From Schistosoma mansoni (Eukaryota > Platyhelminthes > Trematoda > Strigeidida > Schistosomatidae), in contig NC_031497.1 of assembly GCF_000237925.1 (NCBI RefSeq), forward strand, positions 7,428,831-7,492,830: a stretch of 64,000 nt of DNA. The letters are read 5' to 3'. Every line of letters starts with the position of its first letter. Positions within the stretch are counted from its first letter, which is position 1. The notes below the pieces were generated by a model that ran no database searches, had not been told where the DNA came from, and saw only the letters and a list, made by a program, of their open reading frames with translations. The position numbers were made by a program, and so were the translations under genes. Positions 11,751 to 23,622 of the stretch are shown piece by piece.

Positions 11751-13740
11751 AATATTCATATCCATACTTGGTTGAAATAACTGACTAGTGCTTCTTGATT
11801 TTTAATGGATGATCATATTAGGTTAGTTTGCGACATTAACAGTATTCAATATTTTCAACAAATGTCTATTTTGATAAGTAAGACTTGTTTTTTCTAACAT
11901 TTTAGCCCTATACCAATATTATTGAAAAATACAGATGGAAGTTATTTAGATTCATGTTTATATCTCATTAATTTAAATGATAACTAACTTGAGGAGAAGC
12001 TGCAGACTTTTTAATGGGTTGCAATTTCATAAACTGTTAATTAGAAAAAGATGTCTTACAACTTAGCAGTGGGTCAACTGATGATCAACTTAAACTATTT
12101 AGTTTCACATTGTCATTTGTTAATGTCTATTATACTTTAACCCACTAGTAGTGTTTGAACTACAACTTATGAGCTTAAATCTCCTTTATTGTTTGGCTTT
12201 AATTATTTAATTTTCTAGGTTGAGCTAATAGGTTCACCCTTAGCGAATGAGTTCTCTGTCATAGGATCTTATTTAACTAGGAAAATCCAGGTTCTAGAAA
12301 ATGGGATATATAACATAGAGGCTGAAAACCTGAGTTGTTTTATTCAAACATTTTGTTCCTTGTTCTACTGGTTATTAATAATTATAAAATGTATAAAAGG
12401 GTTCCATATATAAACATCTAAATGGATCATTCCTATTTGACTTTATACTTTAATTGATAAATTAGTTATTTGGCCTCAATAATTGTTAATAAAATATACA
12501 TATTTCCCTGATTTCGTAGTTGATGTTTTCTTAAAGTTTATTTACCATAGCAAAATATAAATGAAACTTAGAGTTGAACAAACTTTTGATCAATTTTATG
12601 GTATGGAAACAAGAAAATAGATTATGGATTTCGATTAGCCGTATTAAAAAAAACACAGACAGAAGAGGGAAAAAAGTGAGAAAACAAAATTTAATAGATA
12701 AGTTGAGTAAACAGAAGAAATAGTTGATATACATATTTTTTCATTAGAAAAGGTGACATAGTTTAAAGAAAGTTTTTTTTGCTACAGAATCTTATAATTT
12801 AATTTATCTTCCCCACTTATGATTTAAGTTACTAATATATATATATATATATATATATGTGCCCACTTAACAACATAATTATTTATTGTCTGGTTAGAAA
12901 ATAAGTTTAACTTAAATTGTCGATAATGTTGTTTCTTTTTTCTTTTTTTATTCCGTTAAGAAAATATGTCATTTTGTACGATTTCATTACATAATACTTC
13001 TTAACATGGTTGATAAGATCTATTAAACATAATTCACGATAGAAATATATGAAGATAAATGTATAACTTACAGTGTGTCATTGAAATTTTAATAAAGCAT
13101 ATAAATTTATAATCTGTGATCAAGTACATTTTGAGAGATAAAAGTGTTCTATTTAGTATTTCATTTAGATACTAATCTACGATATTGATCAGTTTTTAAG
13201 TTGTTTCAAGAAATACGGTAGGAAATTTAACGACCTCTTGTTTCATAGAGTGATTTACTTAGTTTTCTACATAACGATATATGTTACATTTACTGTCGTT
13301 CAATGGTTGATATGCACTTATGTGTCAAAATAAGTGAGGTGTTAATCTGAATTAAGAGTTTCACTAATTTCACTCTTAGCCACATGCACAAACAAAATAC
13401 AAATACACTACATTATGATGTTATACGTTAAGCAATTTTATATTTCAACCAAATCCTGATAAATCCAAAAAAAGTAAATTAGTAATAACTATTCTGAAAA
13501 TGATATCTTACTCATTTAAGAATAACCCTTTTAAAAGATCTGTACACGTGTAAAATTGTTAAATGATAGAAAGTTTTCGGAATTGTAAACTCTTTACCAT
13601 AATGAGTTGTGCAAAATGTTTACATTAATATTGATAATAAAACAGTCGAGTAACGAACAGTTTAATTGTTTTTAGAATTTAAGATAAATATATACCTGAA
13701 ATGCTTATAAACTTGTGAATAATAAAGTGACTGAAACAGG
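11751..13740. other. AT-rich spacer with a TA microsatellite
   Basis: It contains the TA run at 12834-12858. No gene or other repeat is recognised. Confidence 0.5.
12834..12858. repeat. (TA)n microsatellite
   Basis: An uninterrupted TA run of about 12 units. Confidence 0.9.
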
Positions 13741-14042
13741 TGTGGTGTGGGTTACTTATATCCATATAAGTAGCATATTACGATGGTCGGGCATTGATTG
13801 TATTTCAGTAGAAGGTCGATAAGGAAAGAACAGGAACGAAGCGAAATTGGTGTGAAAATGCATGGACAATAATAATCAGAGACAATGAACTGATATTTGC
13901 AGAAGGAATGGTCAAGACTGAGTCAATTGATTGATAATTTGCAAATTAACTATTTACTATATGGTTATCAGATTTTAGTGAGATAGTTTGTAATTTTTGC
14001 TTACATACATTCGTTTGTCCCCACCCATGTTCTGTTCACTAC
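13741..14042 (+). repeat. Family C interspersed repeat, full-length reference copy
   Basis: It begins TGTGGTGTGGGTTACTTATA and ends near GTCCCCACCCATGTTCTGTTCA. It aligns with 45610-45870, 47579-47770 (3' part) and, inverted, 23323-23622. Size near 300 bp with TG at the start and CA-like ends would fit a solo LTR, but no TATA box, poly(A) signal or certain target duplication is visible (ACAGG before, ACAGA after). Left unclassified. Confidence 0.65.
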
Positions 14043-15789
14043 ACAGATTCTGAATCATTTTAGCTTAAATTTCTAACAAATCATATTCTGTTTCGATCAG
14101 ATGTTTTGAAAGTGATTCCTAACCTCTACATTCAGATTCCATAGAGTTGCTTGTTAGTAATTTAAGATATATAAATAGAAAGCTTCAAGAAATTGATTTC
14201 CATCACATGTATATATCGATTTTGTGCTTCATTTTATATTCATCCGTTTTTATTTATTGATAACTTGTCCATTTTATTTTCATTGATTGGCTGATTTCCG
14301 TGTGTATCATTTTATTTGTTCCGCTGAAGTTTATAAGTGGCCTTAATTTTTATGCTAAGAATAATTACAGCTTTCATTGTTCGGCTTAGAAATAAATTAC
14401 TTTAAATAAAAATACAAACACGTTTGAACATGACTATTCTAATACTTGAAATCACCTATTAATAGATGCTTCATTAAAAAAATGAATTCAGAGTTTTTAT
14501 TTAAAAGTTAAACAGTGTATTGTTCAGTCGGTACATTTTTATAGTTTTGTAACCAGAGTGAAAATTTATGAATACTCTCGGTAAGTTATGAAATGTAAAC
14601 AGGATTTATTGCTTAGTAACAAGTGTCTCTTATTTCATAGTTTGCGTGAATTACTTACATATACGGGAAATGTTTTAAGATTTTCCTACTACTTTGAAAT
14701 GTAACTAGAGAAATATCCGGAGTGTTGAGTACTTTTGTATATTTTTATTTGAGTATTTTAGGAGTGACTTTACCTATTCACTAGTAAGGTATTGTCCTGT
14801 AAATATTCATACAGAAGATTATTAAGGATTATGTGTTATACAAATTACTATATAAGATTATCTAATAGTACGAGATATAAATAAAAATAATTTCATTGTT
14901 TGGTTCTCTGCAATCAAAACAAGTGAATCCAATTAACTTTCCTTTGTTTAATTATTGTCTGAATGAAGTAAAAGATGCTCCATAATACGTGAGATTATGT
15001 AATGCGGGAATATAAAAGTTTAAAAAATAGTTTAGTGCATGTCGAGAAACGTCTTATATGAAACTGTATATGACGTTTCAGCTGTCCTGAAATAAATCAG
15101 TGACACTTGGTTTCATAAATGTCTCAAACCAGCAAAGGAGTTTTGATAAAAAAATTTTGTATGTAACCGCTGAACTATGTAATGCGAGTAATTTGAACAA
15201 AATGTTCACCACTACACGTTATATAATAGTTGATATATTCAATGTTCTGCTTATTACTAGTAAGTTACACTTTGCCATTTAAAACTTGTGGTACTTTATG
15301 GATAAAGGCTCTGAATCCAGGCATGTTCATCACACTTCCAACAGATGAGTCAGTATAATACGCTGCTCTCTATAATAGTTACAGGAAGATACTTACGTTA
15401 TGTCTGAATAGTATGTCTATATATTTATCAAAACCCGAAATCACAATAATACCAAAAAGGTAATCTAATCCAGATTTACTGATATGAATAAATGCTATAC
15501 ATGTTTATTAATGATAAAAGTACAGTAACTTATATGTCGATAATAGTTCTTTTACAAAAGATCTGGGGTCATTAGTTACTATATTAGGTGACATAATGAT
15601 CTATCTCCTTATGACCTTACGTATATCTTGTCACATTATTGACAACATCTTGAAATAAGTGAAATTTCTGAACGAAACGATTTTGGTATTGTACTGCTAT
15701 CAAATGATGTAACATGTTGAAACTGAATATGATCTTTAGAATAAGTCCTGTCAACTACAATATTGAGTAGTTTGCATATTTCTCATTTA
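14043..15789. other. AT-rich spacer, nothing recognised
   Basis: A 60-codon open frame near 15100 has no recognisable features. Confidence 0.5.
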
Positions 15790-16155
15790 TGTTGGCGTGA
15801 TCCACAAAACTTCTCGCAAAAGACAAGAAAGGCTCAGGAAACACGAATAAGCATTTTATCCAATCAGCATTCAGTAGAAGTTTGACCAGAAACATCATGA
15901 AAGTGAAAAGTCACATGTAGAGTTTCTGATTGGCTGATTAATATACTGCTACTATGTTTAGTGACATTCCGGAACTTTCGGGAAAACCCAAGGACTTTTA
16001 AAATACTATAAAAACCCTATATTTTCTGTACATGAATGAACCTTTGGAGTAAAGTGCTTCTCGCATATTTTGCGTTTTTTCTATTGTGTTCAAGTCGCTG
16101 TGTAGATTTAGCTTAGGCGTTACGACAATAGCTGAAGAATCGAGTATAGCATTCA
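15790..16155 (+). mobile_element. LTR-like fossil (probable solo LTR)
   Basis: It begins TGTTGGCGTGATCC, is GC-richer than its surroundings, contains CCAATCAGC, and has a promoter-like ACTATAAAAACC near 16007 followed by a start-like region. It ends near GCATTCA. Design and motifs resemble the two related LTR-like blocks at 18238-18634 and 47089-47434. No internal coding region is attached, so it is read as a solo LTR. No clear target duplication. Confidence 0.5.
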
Positions 16156-16454
16156 ATTAGCGAGACTTATCAATTTTTTAAATAATTTATCATTTCCAAG
16201 CAATCTTTAACTGTTTTTCTTTCTTTTGTAAAAGAAACTTTTTGAAATACCCTATGCTGTGAATTCTATATTGAACCAAAATACAGTATTGAATAAAACC
16301 ATTAATAATAAAATAATATGAAATAAATAAACACTGTAAGGTTTCCAGATGATTAAATATTTTCTAAAGTGATCATCCGGTCTGTCAATCTGAACAATAT
16401 ACTTTGCTAAAGTTACAGATTATAAATTCAAAACATTCCACCAATGATAACTAT

Positions 16455-16680
16455 GTGCTGTTTAAATTCACTTGGTATTGTTTGTTTGAATTTTCCCATT
16501 GATGTTTAGGACTGCAATTGATCAGTCTGTTATTGCTATATGTGCATACTATGCGTATTGCCTCTATATTACCTTAATTCGCAAGTATTATAAGCAAAGA
16601 TGGATAGTGACTAATAGTGGAATCCAGGATGCTCGTTTCGTCCTATATTTTGAATCTCAACCATTATTCATCAGAATTGC
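16455..16680 (-). mobile_element. Family A element with replaced hammerhead 5' part
   Basis: Plus-strand order: junction AAATTCACTTGGTATTG, CCATTGATGTTTAGGACTGC, body, GGAATCCAGGATGCTCGTTTCGTCCTATA. Then, in place of the usual stem II/CTGA part, it has TTTTGAATCTCAACCATTATTCATCAGAA. The copy at 27272-27487 carries the same replacement in opposite orientation. The end merges into a family B fragment. Confidence 0.75.
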
Positions 16681-17205
16681 TGAGGAGTCCCACAACAGGG
16701 CGAAACGGATGTCCAGTTCTTCCAGGTTTTCCATTATGGTCTAGCTTCAATTGACCCATGATCTTAACCATTAAAATATTCAAAATTGCTGTAAATATTT
16801 GTTTAGATAATATATCAACTTCCAAAAAATTATACTTCAGTCCCAAACAACATTATGTAATTGATTAAGGAATCTTTGAAGATGCCCAATCTAAGTCAAT
16901 AAAGCTTGTTCTTGATATTTGTCTTGTTTGCAAGTTTCTTGTTATTGATAAGCTATTCAATATGTGTGAAACTGAACATTAATGAGTGTATAGAATAAGT
17001 ATTATCAACTGAAGTTTATTATGAATTCATTCATATATTACAACATTAATTTATACTTTTGTCTATTTATTGATTAAAGTGTTTTCGAAAGATTGATATC
17101 CAAAGAAAATGAGAAGTTTATAAGCAAAGATGGATAGTGGCTGGTAGTGGAATCCAGGACATGCATTCCGTCCTAATTGGGACTCGTCAGCTGGATGTAC
17201 TTGTG
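16681..17205 (+). repeat. Composite unit: B fragment, spacer, A fragment (inverted duplicate of 39690-40240)
   Basis: 16681-16765 is the family B hammerhead and body in sense (CTGAGGAGTCCCACAACAGG, core GAAAC, then TCCAGGTTTTCC). 17115-17205 is a family A hammerhead region antisense. The roughly 330 bp between them matches, reverse-complemented, 39785-40130. Examples are AATCTAAGTCAATAAAG against CTTTATTGACTTAGATT, and AGTATTATCAACTGAAGTTTA. Because the spacer is shared, the whole unit was duplicated. Confidence 0.7.
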
Positions 17206-18237
17206 CTGTTTAGGAACAAATAAGAGTTAACACTCATTTCTTCATACTAATCTCAATCTTGTTCACAGTAAATAATGTTGATCTAACATTCAAGTTTCAA
17301 TGTGAATTTCAAAGATCAATCAAAGTGAGAATTTCATGATTTTCATATTTTACTATTTATGATATTGTCTTTTGTTAAAAACCTCTATCATAATCCTTTT
17401 TTATATTTAGCTCAATTAATTCCTTACTAAAACAATCAATACATTAGTTCAATTAAGTGTTTGATTTATGGTTGGGTTTTCTTTTTTTTCATATAAGGAA
17501 CATTTTGTTTTGCTTATAACCAACAAATAAGTTAAGCTTGACTTAATAAATTTCGTTCACAAAAAAAGTGACATACTGATCTCACTTTGATATAAACTTA
17601 TTCAACTGATCATAGAATCAAACATAATCCAAAAAAATAACAAACTGTTTTACGGATGTTCAGGTTTTCATTTAGAACAAAAGGATTTTAATTATGTTTC
17701 CAACTTTTTTCTTTTGTCGTTGTAGTGCCTTACTACATGAAATTGGTCACGTCATATCCTGTTTTACAGTGAGAGACATCATCTACTTATGTTGAGTTTG
17801 GTTAACATTAAAAGCTATACTATATATGTATTGTTTGCTTTAAAGGTACAAGTTTCTTAATTTAAAGATAATCAGATTGTTTCCACTAGAAATTATACAT
17901 CTATCTGATATCACATAGTTTATGCAAATTTATCATGTTATGAATGGCTAGTAACAAACATGAAACCATTGTAATACACTAGAAGGTTATAATAAGAGCC
18001 AAAATAAACTAAAGAAAGATATTTTTCTTTTTAACTAGGAATACCTCAGGAATCTGTTTAGGAATTTTGAAAATTAGAAAGATAACCAACATGGTCCTTG
18101 AATAACTTCCATCGGTTAAGTGATTTGTGATCACTTCAGTTCAGTAAAACTAAGCAATGAAAAGCATAGTTAAGTATTTTTTCTAGACAGGGTTGTTGGC
18201 AAGAAATGCGCCAAGAATTCATTATGAGAAAAGTTTC
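17206..18237. other. AT-rich spacer, nothing recognised
   Basis: No gene or known repeat seen. Confidence 0.5.
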
Positions 18238-18634
18238 TGTTATAGCTAGAGCTTTGATTCTTGCTATGCCTCGTACTACTAGACTACTTGAACTATCGAA
18301 CCCGCAACGTCGCGAGAGAGAAGACACAAGACTAGTAAGTAGGAATTTTATTCCCTAAAACAGTGTCGAAATATATTACAAAAATCTCATGTATTTATAG
18401 TTTATTTGGCTGAAAGTAAATCATCATTTCGGACAGCCAATAGGCACATAGGAGGTCATTCCTATCCATCCAATACGGAAGCTACACGTCGACATTCTGG
18501 AATGTTCCCCTAGCGGTGATTGGATGGAATGTCTTCGGCTCTTTCTGGGCTTCTTGAGGCTTCCTTGAGTTTGCCAACGAGCCATTTTTACAGTTTCATC
18601 GTGGCTTATGTTTGAATAATGAAACGTTCAAACA
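18238..18634 (-). mobile_element. LTR-like fossil, same family as 47089-47434
   Basis: On the minus strand it starts TGTTTGAACGTTTC, has AGGAAGCCTCAAGAAGCCCA, CATTCCATCCAATCACC, ACTATAAATAC and CGACACTGTTTTAGGG-like text, and ends near TATAACA. The same blocks occur in the same order at 47089-47434 (AAGAAGCCCAAAAGGAGCC, ATTCCACCCAATCAGC, ACTATAAATACC, CGACACTGGAATAAC). The TATA-like box mid-way suits an LTR. There is no attached retroviral-type coding. The copy is broken and old. Confidence 0.55.
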
Positions 18635-19664
18635 TAATAGCCTGTAAACACAATGAATCATATTGTATCCTTACAATAAAAGTTACTTGAAATGAAATAA
18701 TTTTTACGATAGTTCAATTGAGTCATAAATAATTTAATCATATATGATGTAGTTAAGTTCACTATCTTATGAAGAATCAAAACTAGGCTAATGATAGACA
18801 ATATAACATTTGTATATATATGCTATTAAGCTTATTGTTGAAAATATATTCTTTTTGTATGATGATAACCTTTATCATTGGAAAGATTTCATACCAATTT
18901 AATTCAATATTAAATTTATGTCTCCACTGTACATTTATTTTATTTGTCACTTTATACAATGGAAAACAGAGGTTGACAATGTTTTAGAGTAAACTGATTC
19001 TTTATTTCACAATCCAGAAAATATTCTTTAAACAGCAATTATTGAAAATTTCTAGTTTAATGTAACTCCACGTTACAGTATAATCTTTTCAATACATAAA
19101 ATCTGGATACGATCATGACACTTTTATCGCGTAATACTGGAAACAAGTCTCCAGAAGAATCTTTTTTTTTACAGTAAAGGTATATGCTCAAAAATTATTG
19201 TCCTGGAGAATTACTTAGATCAATAAGATATATGGCTGTGGAGATATTGTAATTGGTTTCCATACTTTTGGGTTGTCTAATGTAATTAACAACGAGTAAG
19301 CACCTCATTACATACTCAAAAACTTGTACGTAAAGCGTTTTACACAACATCGTGAAAATATACACAAATTTAAGGTTAATAAAGCACTTAATGAACACAA
19401 AAATAGTAGCATTAATTAATATAAAACTGCTCCAATATTAGCTTGCATCTTAGCAGTTGTGATACATGACTCAAAAACAAACTTCTACCATTCTCAAAAT
19501 GTTGATCAACCTATTTAATCACTAATATACATTTTATAGCACAAAGAAACTTGTGAATATTTACCATTCTCATTATGTATCATTTTACGCCTTTCCATAA
19601 AAAGATAAATAATTGTTCTGCTTCCTAACAATCAATCAAATATGTAAACATAATTTCAAATTTA
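18635..19664. other. AT-rich spacer, nothing recognised
   Basis: No gene or known repeat seen. Confidence 0.5.
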
Positions 19665-19955
19665 CAAGCAGGAATAGATAGTAGCCAGCAGTGGGATCCG
19701 GAATGCGCGTCACTTCGTCCTATTTGGGACTAGTCAGCTGGATGTACCTGTATCTCAGAGTTGATGTTCACTCTGGGACTCGAACCCGGTGCCGTTCGCT
19801 TCAAACGCCATCGCGTTATCCACTTAGCTATTGAGTCCTGATAGCCACCTGCTTGTGCAAGAGGGTGAGGTTTAAATTCCCTTGGTGTTGTTTATTTGTA
19901 TCTTCCCATTGTTATTTAAGACTACAATTGATCAGTCTCTTGTTGGCATTTCAAA
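19665..19955 (-). mobile_element. Family A element, tandem junction retained, core-altered hammerhead
   Basis: Antisense hammerhead (near 19695-19742), B box GACTCGAACCC and A-box complement, then GCTTGTGCAAGAGGGTGAGG. The inter-monomer junction AAATTCCCTTGGTGTTG follows, and then the tail of a second monomer up to GTTGGCAT. Head-to-tail order shows a tandem dimer origin. In the ribozyme, the conserved GAAAC reads GAAGTGAC because of extra bases, a change shared with 25935-26140. Confidence 0.8.
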
Positions 19956-20781
19956 TTGTTTTATAAAATTATTTATAAAATTGAATAATATATCAACATG
20001 AAATAACTAACATGAGTAGATGTTTAATAAATCTGTATTCAAATGTACAACCTTATTATTCTAAGATTATTAGTACTGTCTCTACATAACATGAATATTT
20101 CTACAGTAAAATGAATACTTATGACTACATTACATATGTATGTTGATGCTGACTTACTGAAAATATGTATTTATTTTTTAAAGAAAAGTTTACACTTTTG
20201 GTGCTTCGTTTTTTTGAAATTTAGTTTCCCTTGACTTTAATGTAAAATAAATCATTCAATACTCCCTTTTTTGAACAGCTTATCTGCGTTTGTCGTAAAC
20301 GGTGGCTAATTATTTACATTAAAAATAATAAGAGGAAATTGAATTATGAATGCCGAAATGTTAGTTGTGATATTCTAAAGGGATGCTACGATGGTAAGTT
20401 ACAATTCATAAGGCCAATCGATTCTGAAGTTGGCTCCAAACTTATTTTAAACAGTTGTTCGTTGCTTTATAACTTTGGATAGTTATCCAACTGATGCCAG
20501 TCCTTAAAAGAAAACTATATTGAGAGGTATGGAGATTTAACTTTAACCCTTTTCATATGATTTTTCAAGTGTTTAGTGTAATAATTGTTGATTTCACCAA
20601 ACGATATTTTAAATGTGGGTAAAATAACTTTCAAATAATAGAAGAAATAAACAAAGTTTCATCAGTCATATAACGTTCAGTAGTTTAATATTAATGAATA
20701 ACGCGTTAAATTAATGAAGTTGCTTGTGAAGAATTAAGGTGTTTAGATGTGAAAATTATATATATATATATTTGTAGGTGA
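19956..20781. other. AT-rich spacer, nothing recognised
   Basis: It contains a short TA run near 20760-20771. No gene seen. Confidence 0.5.
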
Positions 20782-20790
20782 ATCATGAAT

Positions 20791-20940
20791 CCTTACTCCT
20801 TTACATACTTCCCCTACTTCCCCTTTAGCTCATCTAGGGTTACTGCCGGTCTCTAACCCGGTTAAAGGAAGAGGGTTGGGTATGGGGTCAGCAACTCCTT
20901 AGAAAACAACGCTGCTTAAAAACGCTAATCAGAAAAAACG
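20791..20940 (+). mobile_element. 150-bp RTE 5'-end mini-element with 9-bp target duplication
   Basis: It matches the first ~140 bp of the RTE copy at 30841: TCTAGGGTTACTGCCGGTCT, GAGGGTTGGG..GGGGTCAGCAA, TAGAAAACAACGCTGCT, GCTAATCAGAAAAAAC. ATCATGAAT occurs directly at both ends (20782-20790 and 20941-20949). It therefore looks like a complete insertion that contains only the 5' end of the LINE, the reverse of the usual 5' truncation. Confidence 0.7.
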
Positions 20941-21094
20941 ATCATGAATGGTTGTCTATACTTAATTACGAATGTGCATACAATTGTGACGTGTCTTAAC
21001 AGAATATCAAATAACGTGCCGTTCACAAAGAAATCAAACAACTTTATGAGCCCAATATTACGTATAACAAACACGGTTTATATAGAATAGGTAG

Positions 21095-21345
21095 GATGCA
21101 GCCAGCAGTGGAATCAATGACGAGAGTTTTGTCATACAGGAGACTACCAGAGTGTTATCTACTTCGCTACTGAATCCAGATAGCTACTTTTTTGTACGAC
21201 GTATACGAACTTTAATTTGGTTTGTATTAGCTTAGATTATCCATTCGTTAATATTTTGTCTGAAATTTGAATGCAGGTAGAGCCAACTGATAAGTCTCAA
21301 ATGAGACGAAAGGTTCATCCTTGATTTGTCTGCTAGCCAGTAATT
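21095..21345. mobile_element. Old family A fold-back copy
   Basis: 21100-21205 is a decayed antisense hammerhead and head (GCAGCCAGCAGTGGAATCAA, CTACTTCGCTACTGAATCCAG). At 21272-21340 a sense hammerhead follows, reading CAACTGATAAGTCTCAAATG, then AGACGAAAG and TTTGTCTGCTAGCCAG. The two are opposed with about 70 bp between. Confidence 0.6.
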
Positions 21346-22294
21346 TTACTGTGATATATCATGTTTATATTAACTATGAAATACAACGAGTTAATTAACA
21401 TAGTTCAACAGTTTATCGAAACAGATATTGATAACTTTAATTACTTTAACTAATAACACGTAAATTTAACCCCTATAATTAACATGATCTACTATTATTT
21501 ATTTTTGTGATATACTTTCACATCAAAGCACCATGCTAAAATATATATTTGATGGATCCAATAAATGTTTTCCCGCAAAGATTTACAACTTATGCCTTTA
21601 TCTGAAATTGTTCTGTTTATTGGCGTCCAATATTTACTGAATTTAAAATCTCAATGTTTCACATCTCGTTGATTAAGAAGTTATCTACTCAAATAGTTTG
21701 TCAAGTAGAGAAATGTTTATGGATATGGCGTCAACTAAATACTGAATAAAGCTTATTTAATCCATATTCTAACCACATTTTTCTCTATTGATTCAAAATA
21801 TTTGGAAATGTTATTGCATATTTCAACATATATTTTTTGGCGATGAATAAAAAAGGTGAACATAAGAACAAATTCAACAGCCCACAGTCAGATTATAATG
21901 AAGTAGACGAAGAATAAGAAAAAGGATGAAACTCAGAAGTTGTAACTACTTTTTGGTTATCATTAAAGAGAACAAATATTAAAGTTTTAATAAGCTGAAT
22001 GACACTTATGCGTTATGTAATTAGATAATTATTTACATCTCCGAACAAGATAACTCATCCCCTTCCTCTCTGCCTGTCAACTAAAATGAGAAGTTCAAGT
22101 TTGAATAAAAGTTTTGCTTGATAGAAATGTCAGTAGAGCTTAATTATATTCAAGTTTATTTACGTTAAATATTGATTGATTTAATGATTACTGATAACAG
22201 GAGCTAATCAGACCAACTAACTGCCTCTGAAAGAGGAATCCCTATAAGATCCATTCAAAATCCATTAACTAACTTTATATTGAATGGATTATTA
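21346..22294. other. AT-rich spacer, nothing recognised
   Basis: No gene or known repeat seen. Confidence 0.5.
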
Positions 22295-22402
22295 TAATCC
22301 CATTGCCTGTGCAATGGGATGCGGGTACATCCAGCTGACGAGTACCAAATAAGACGAAACGTGCGTCCTGGATTTCACTGCTAGCTACTATCCATCTTTA
22401 CT
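22295..22402 (+). mobile_element. Short family A piece with nearly intact hammerhead
   Basis: A small palindrome CCCATTGCCTGTGCAATGGG (about 22299-22318) stands where an antisense head fragment meets the sense ribozyme. The hammerhead is at 22329-22373: stem I ATCCAG/CTGGAT perfect, core CTGACGA and GAAAC present, but stem II GTAC/AGAC is weakened. It ends in body start CTATCCATCTTTACTTAC. Confidence 0.75.
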
Positions 22403-23322
22403 TACAATTTATGAAAGATGTTTTGAACTCAGAGGTGGTGAATATCTGTTTCATAACCGAATACCTAACATGAACTATTTACAAGTTCTAGTATTTATTA
22501 TCATTTCTTTATAAGATTGAACATATATGTATGTATCAGTAAATGGATAAGACATATGATGATTGTAATAACCTTACACAAATATGAACTCAAAATATCT
22601 TCTATTAATAAATTTCTGTACAAAATAGATAATTATTTTCATTCCCCTAGAGTGTTATTAATTTGTTCGACCAGTAATAAATAATTTATTATAAAAATTA
22701 TTATCCCTTAGAGTTTTTCTCTATATTCATATGTTTAGTTGTTTTCACATGAATAATTACATAATTATGTAATACAAACTTACGTCATATGGTGTGTACT
22801 AATGTTTTACTTACGAATAATGTAGTTACGTAGAGTTGTCATATCGAGAATACTTAGAAGTAACACTAGTCACAATAACTTAGATACAAATGAAAGAGTG
22901 TTTATCGAAATGGTTGGAAACATTTAGTTATTGATATAGCCATGGCAACTAAAGTTAGGAGGGATCTAAGACGGTAAGAGGAAAATCTTACGAAATTAGT
23001 GATTAATAAGAATCATAAGAGGAAAATAATAGTAAGAAGTGGTAGCAGATATGTAAACATTAATTAAAGGGAAAAACTGATGAAATGTCAAAGAAATGAT
23101 TTTTATACATGATTCTAGAATAGAATTGAGGGATTGTCACAGTTTGAGTAAACTGTAAAATTGACAACTATTAAGTTTTACCAATAGGTTGTGCTTAAAA
23201 AGAATCTGAAGTTGAATGGAGTAGATCCATATTATATTGTGCCGTGAAAAGTGACTGATTTGTGTAGTCCTTTGCTTACCCTAACAAATAAATTATCTTA
23301 CGTTAATTTAATATTGATATAT
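22403..23322. other. AT-rich spacer, nothing recognised
   Basis: No gene or known repeat seen. Confidence 0.5.
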
Positions 23323-23622
23323 TGCAGTGAATAAGAACACGGGTTTAGACAAACGAATGTATTCAAGCACAAATTACAGACTATCTCACTAAATTCTGAT
23401 AACCATACAGTAAGCAGTTAATTTGCAAAATAACAATCAATTGTCTCAATCTTAACTGTTCCTTCTACAAACATCAGTCCGTCTTCTCTGATTTCATTGT
23501 CCATGCATTTTCATATCGATTGCGCTTCATTCCCGTTCGTTCCTTATCGATCTTCTGCCAAAATACATTCTATGTCTGACCACCATATTCTACTAATGCG
23601 GATATAACTAGACCACACCATA
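23323..23622 (-). repeat. Family C interspersed repeat (minus orientation)
   Basis: Reverse complement of 13741-14042, full length: it starts TGGTGTGGTCTAGTTATATC at 23621 and ends TTCACTGCA at 23323. It has the same internal blocks (GATCGATAAGGAACGAACGG, TGCATGGACAATGAAATCAG, TTTGCAAATTAACTGCTTAC). Confidence 0.7.

Noticed and set aside
16499-16744. Recurrent open frames beginning M-M-F-R-T (also 6695, 39431, 27198)
   Set aside because: They come from reading the antisense body of family A; similarity between them reflects the repeat, and they run through the ribozyme complement.
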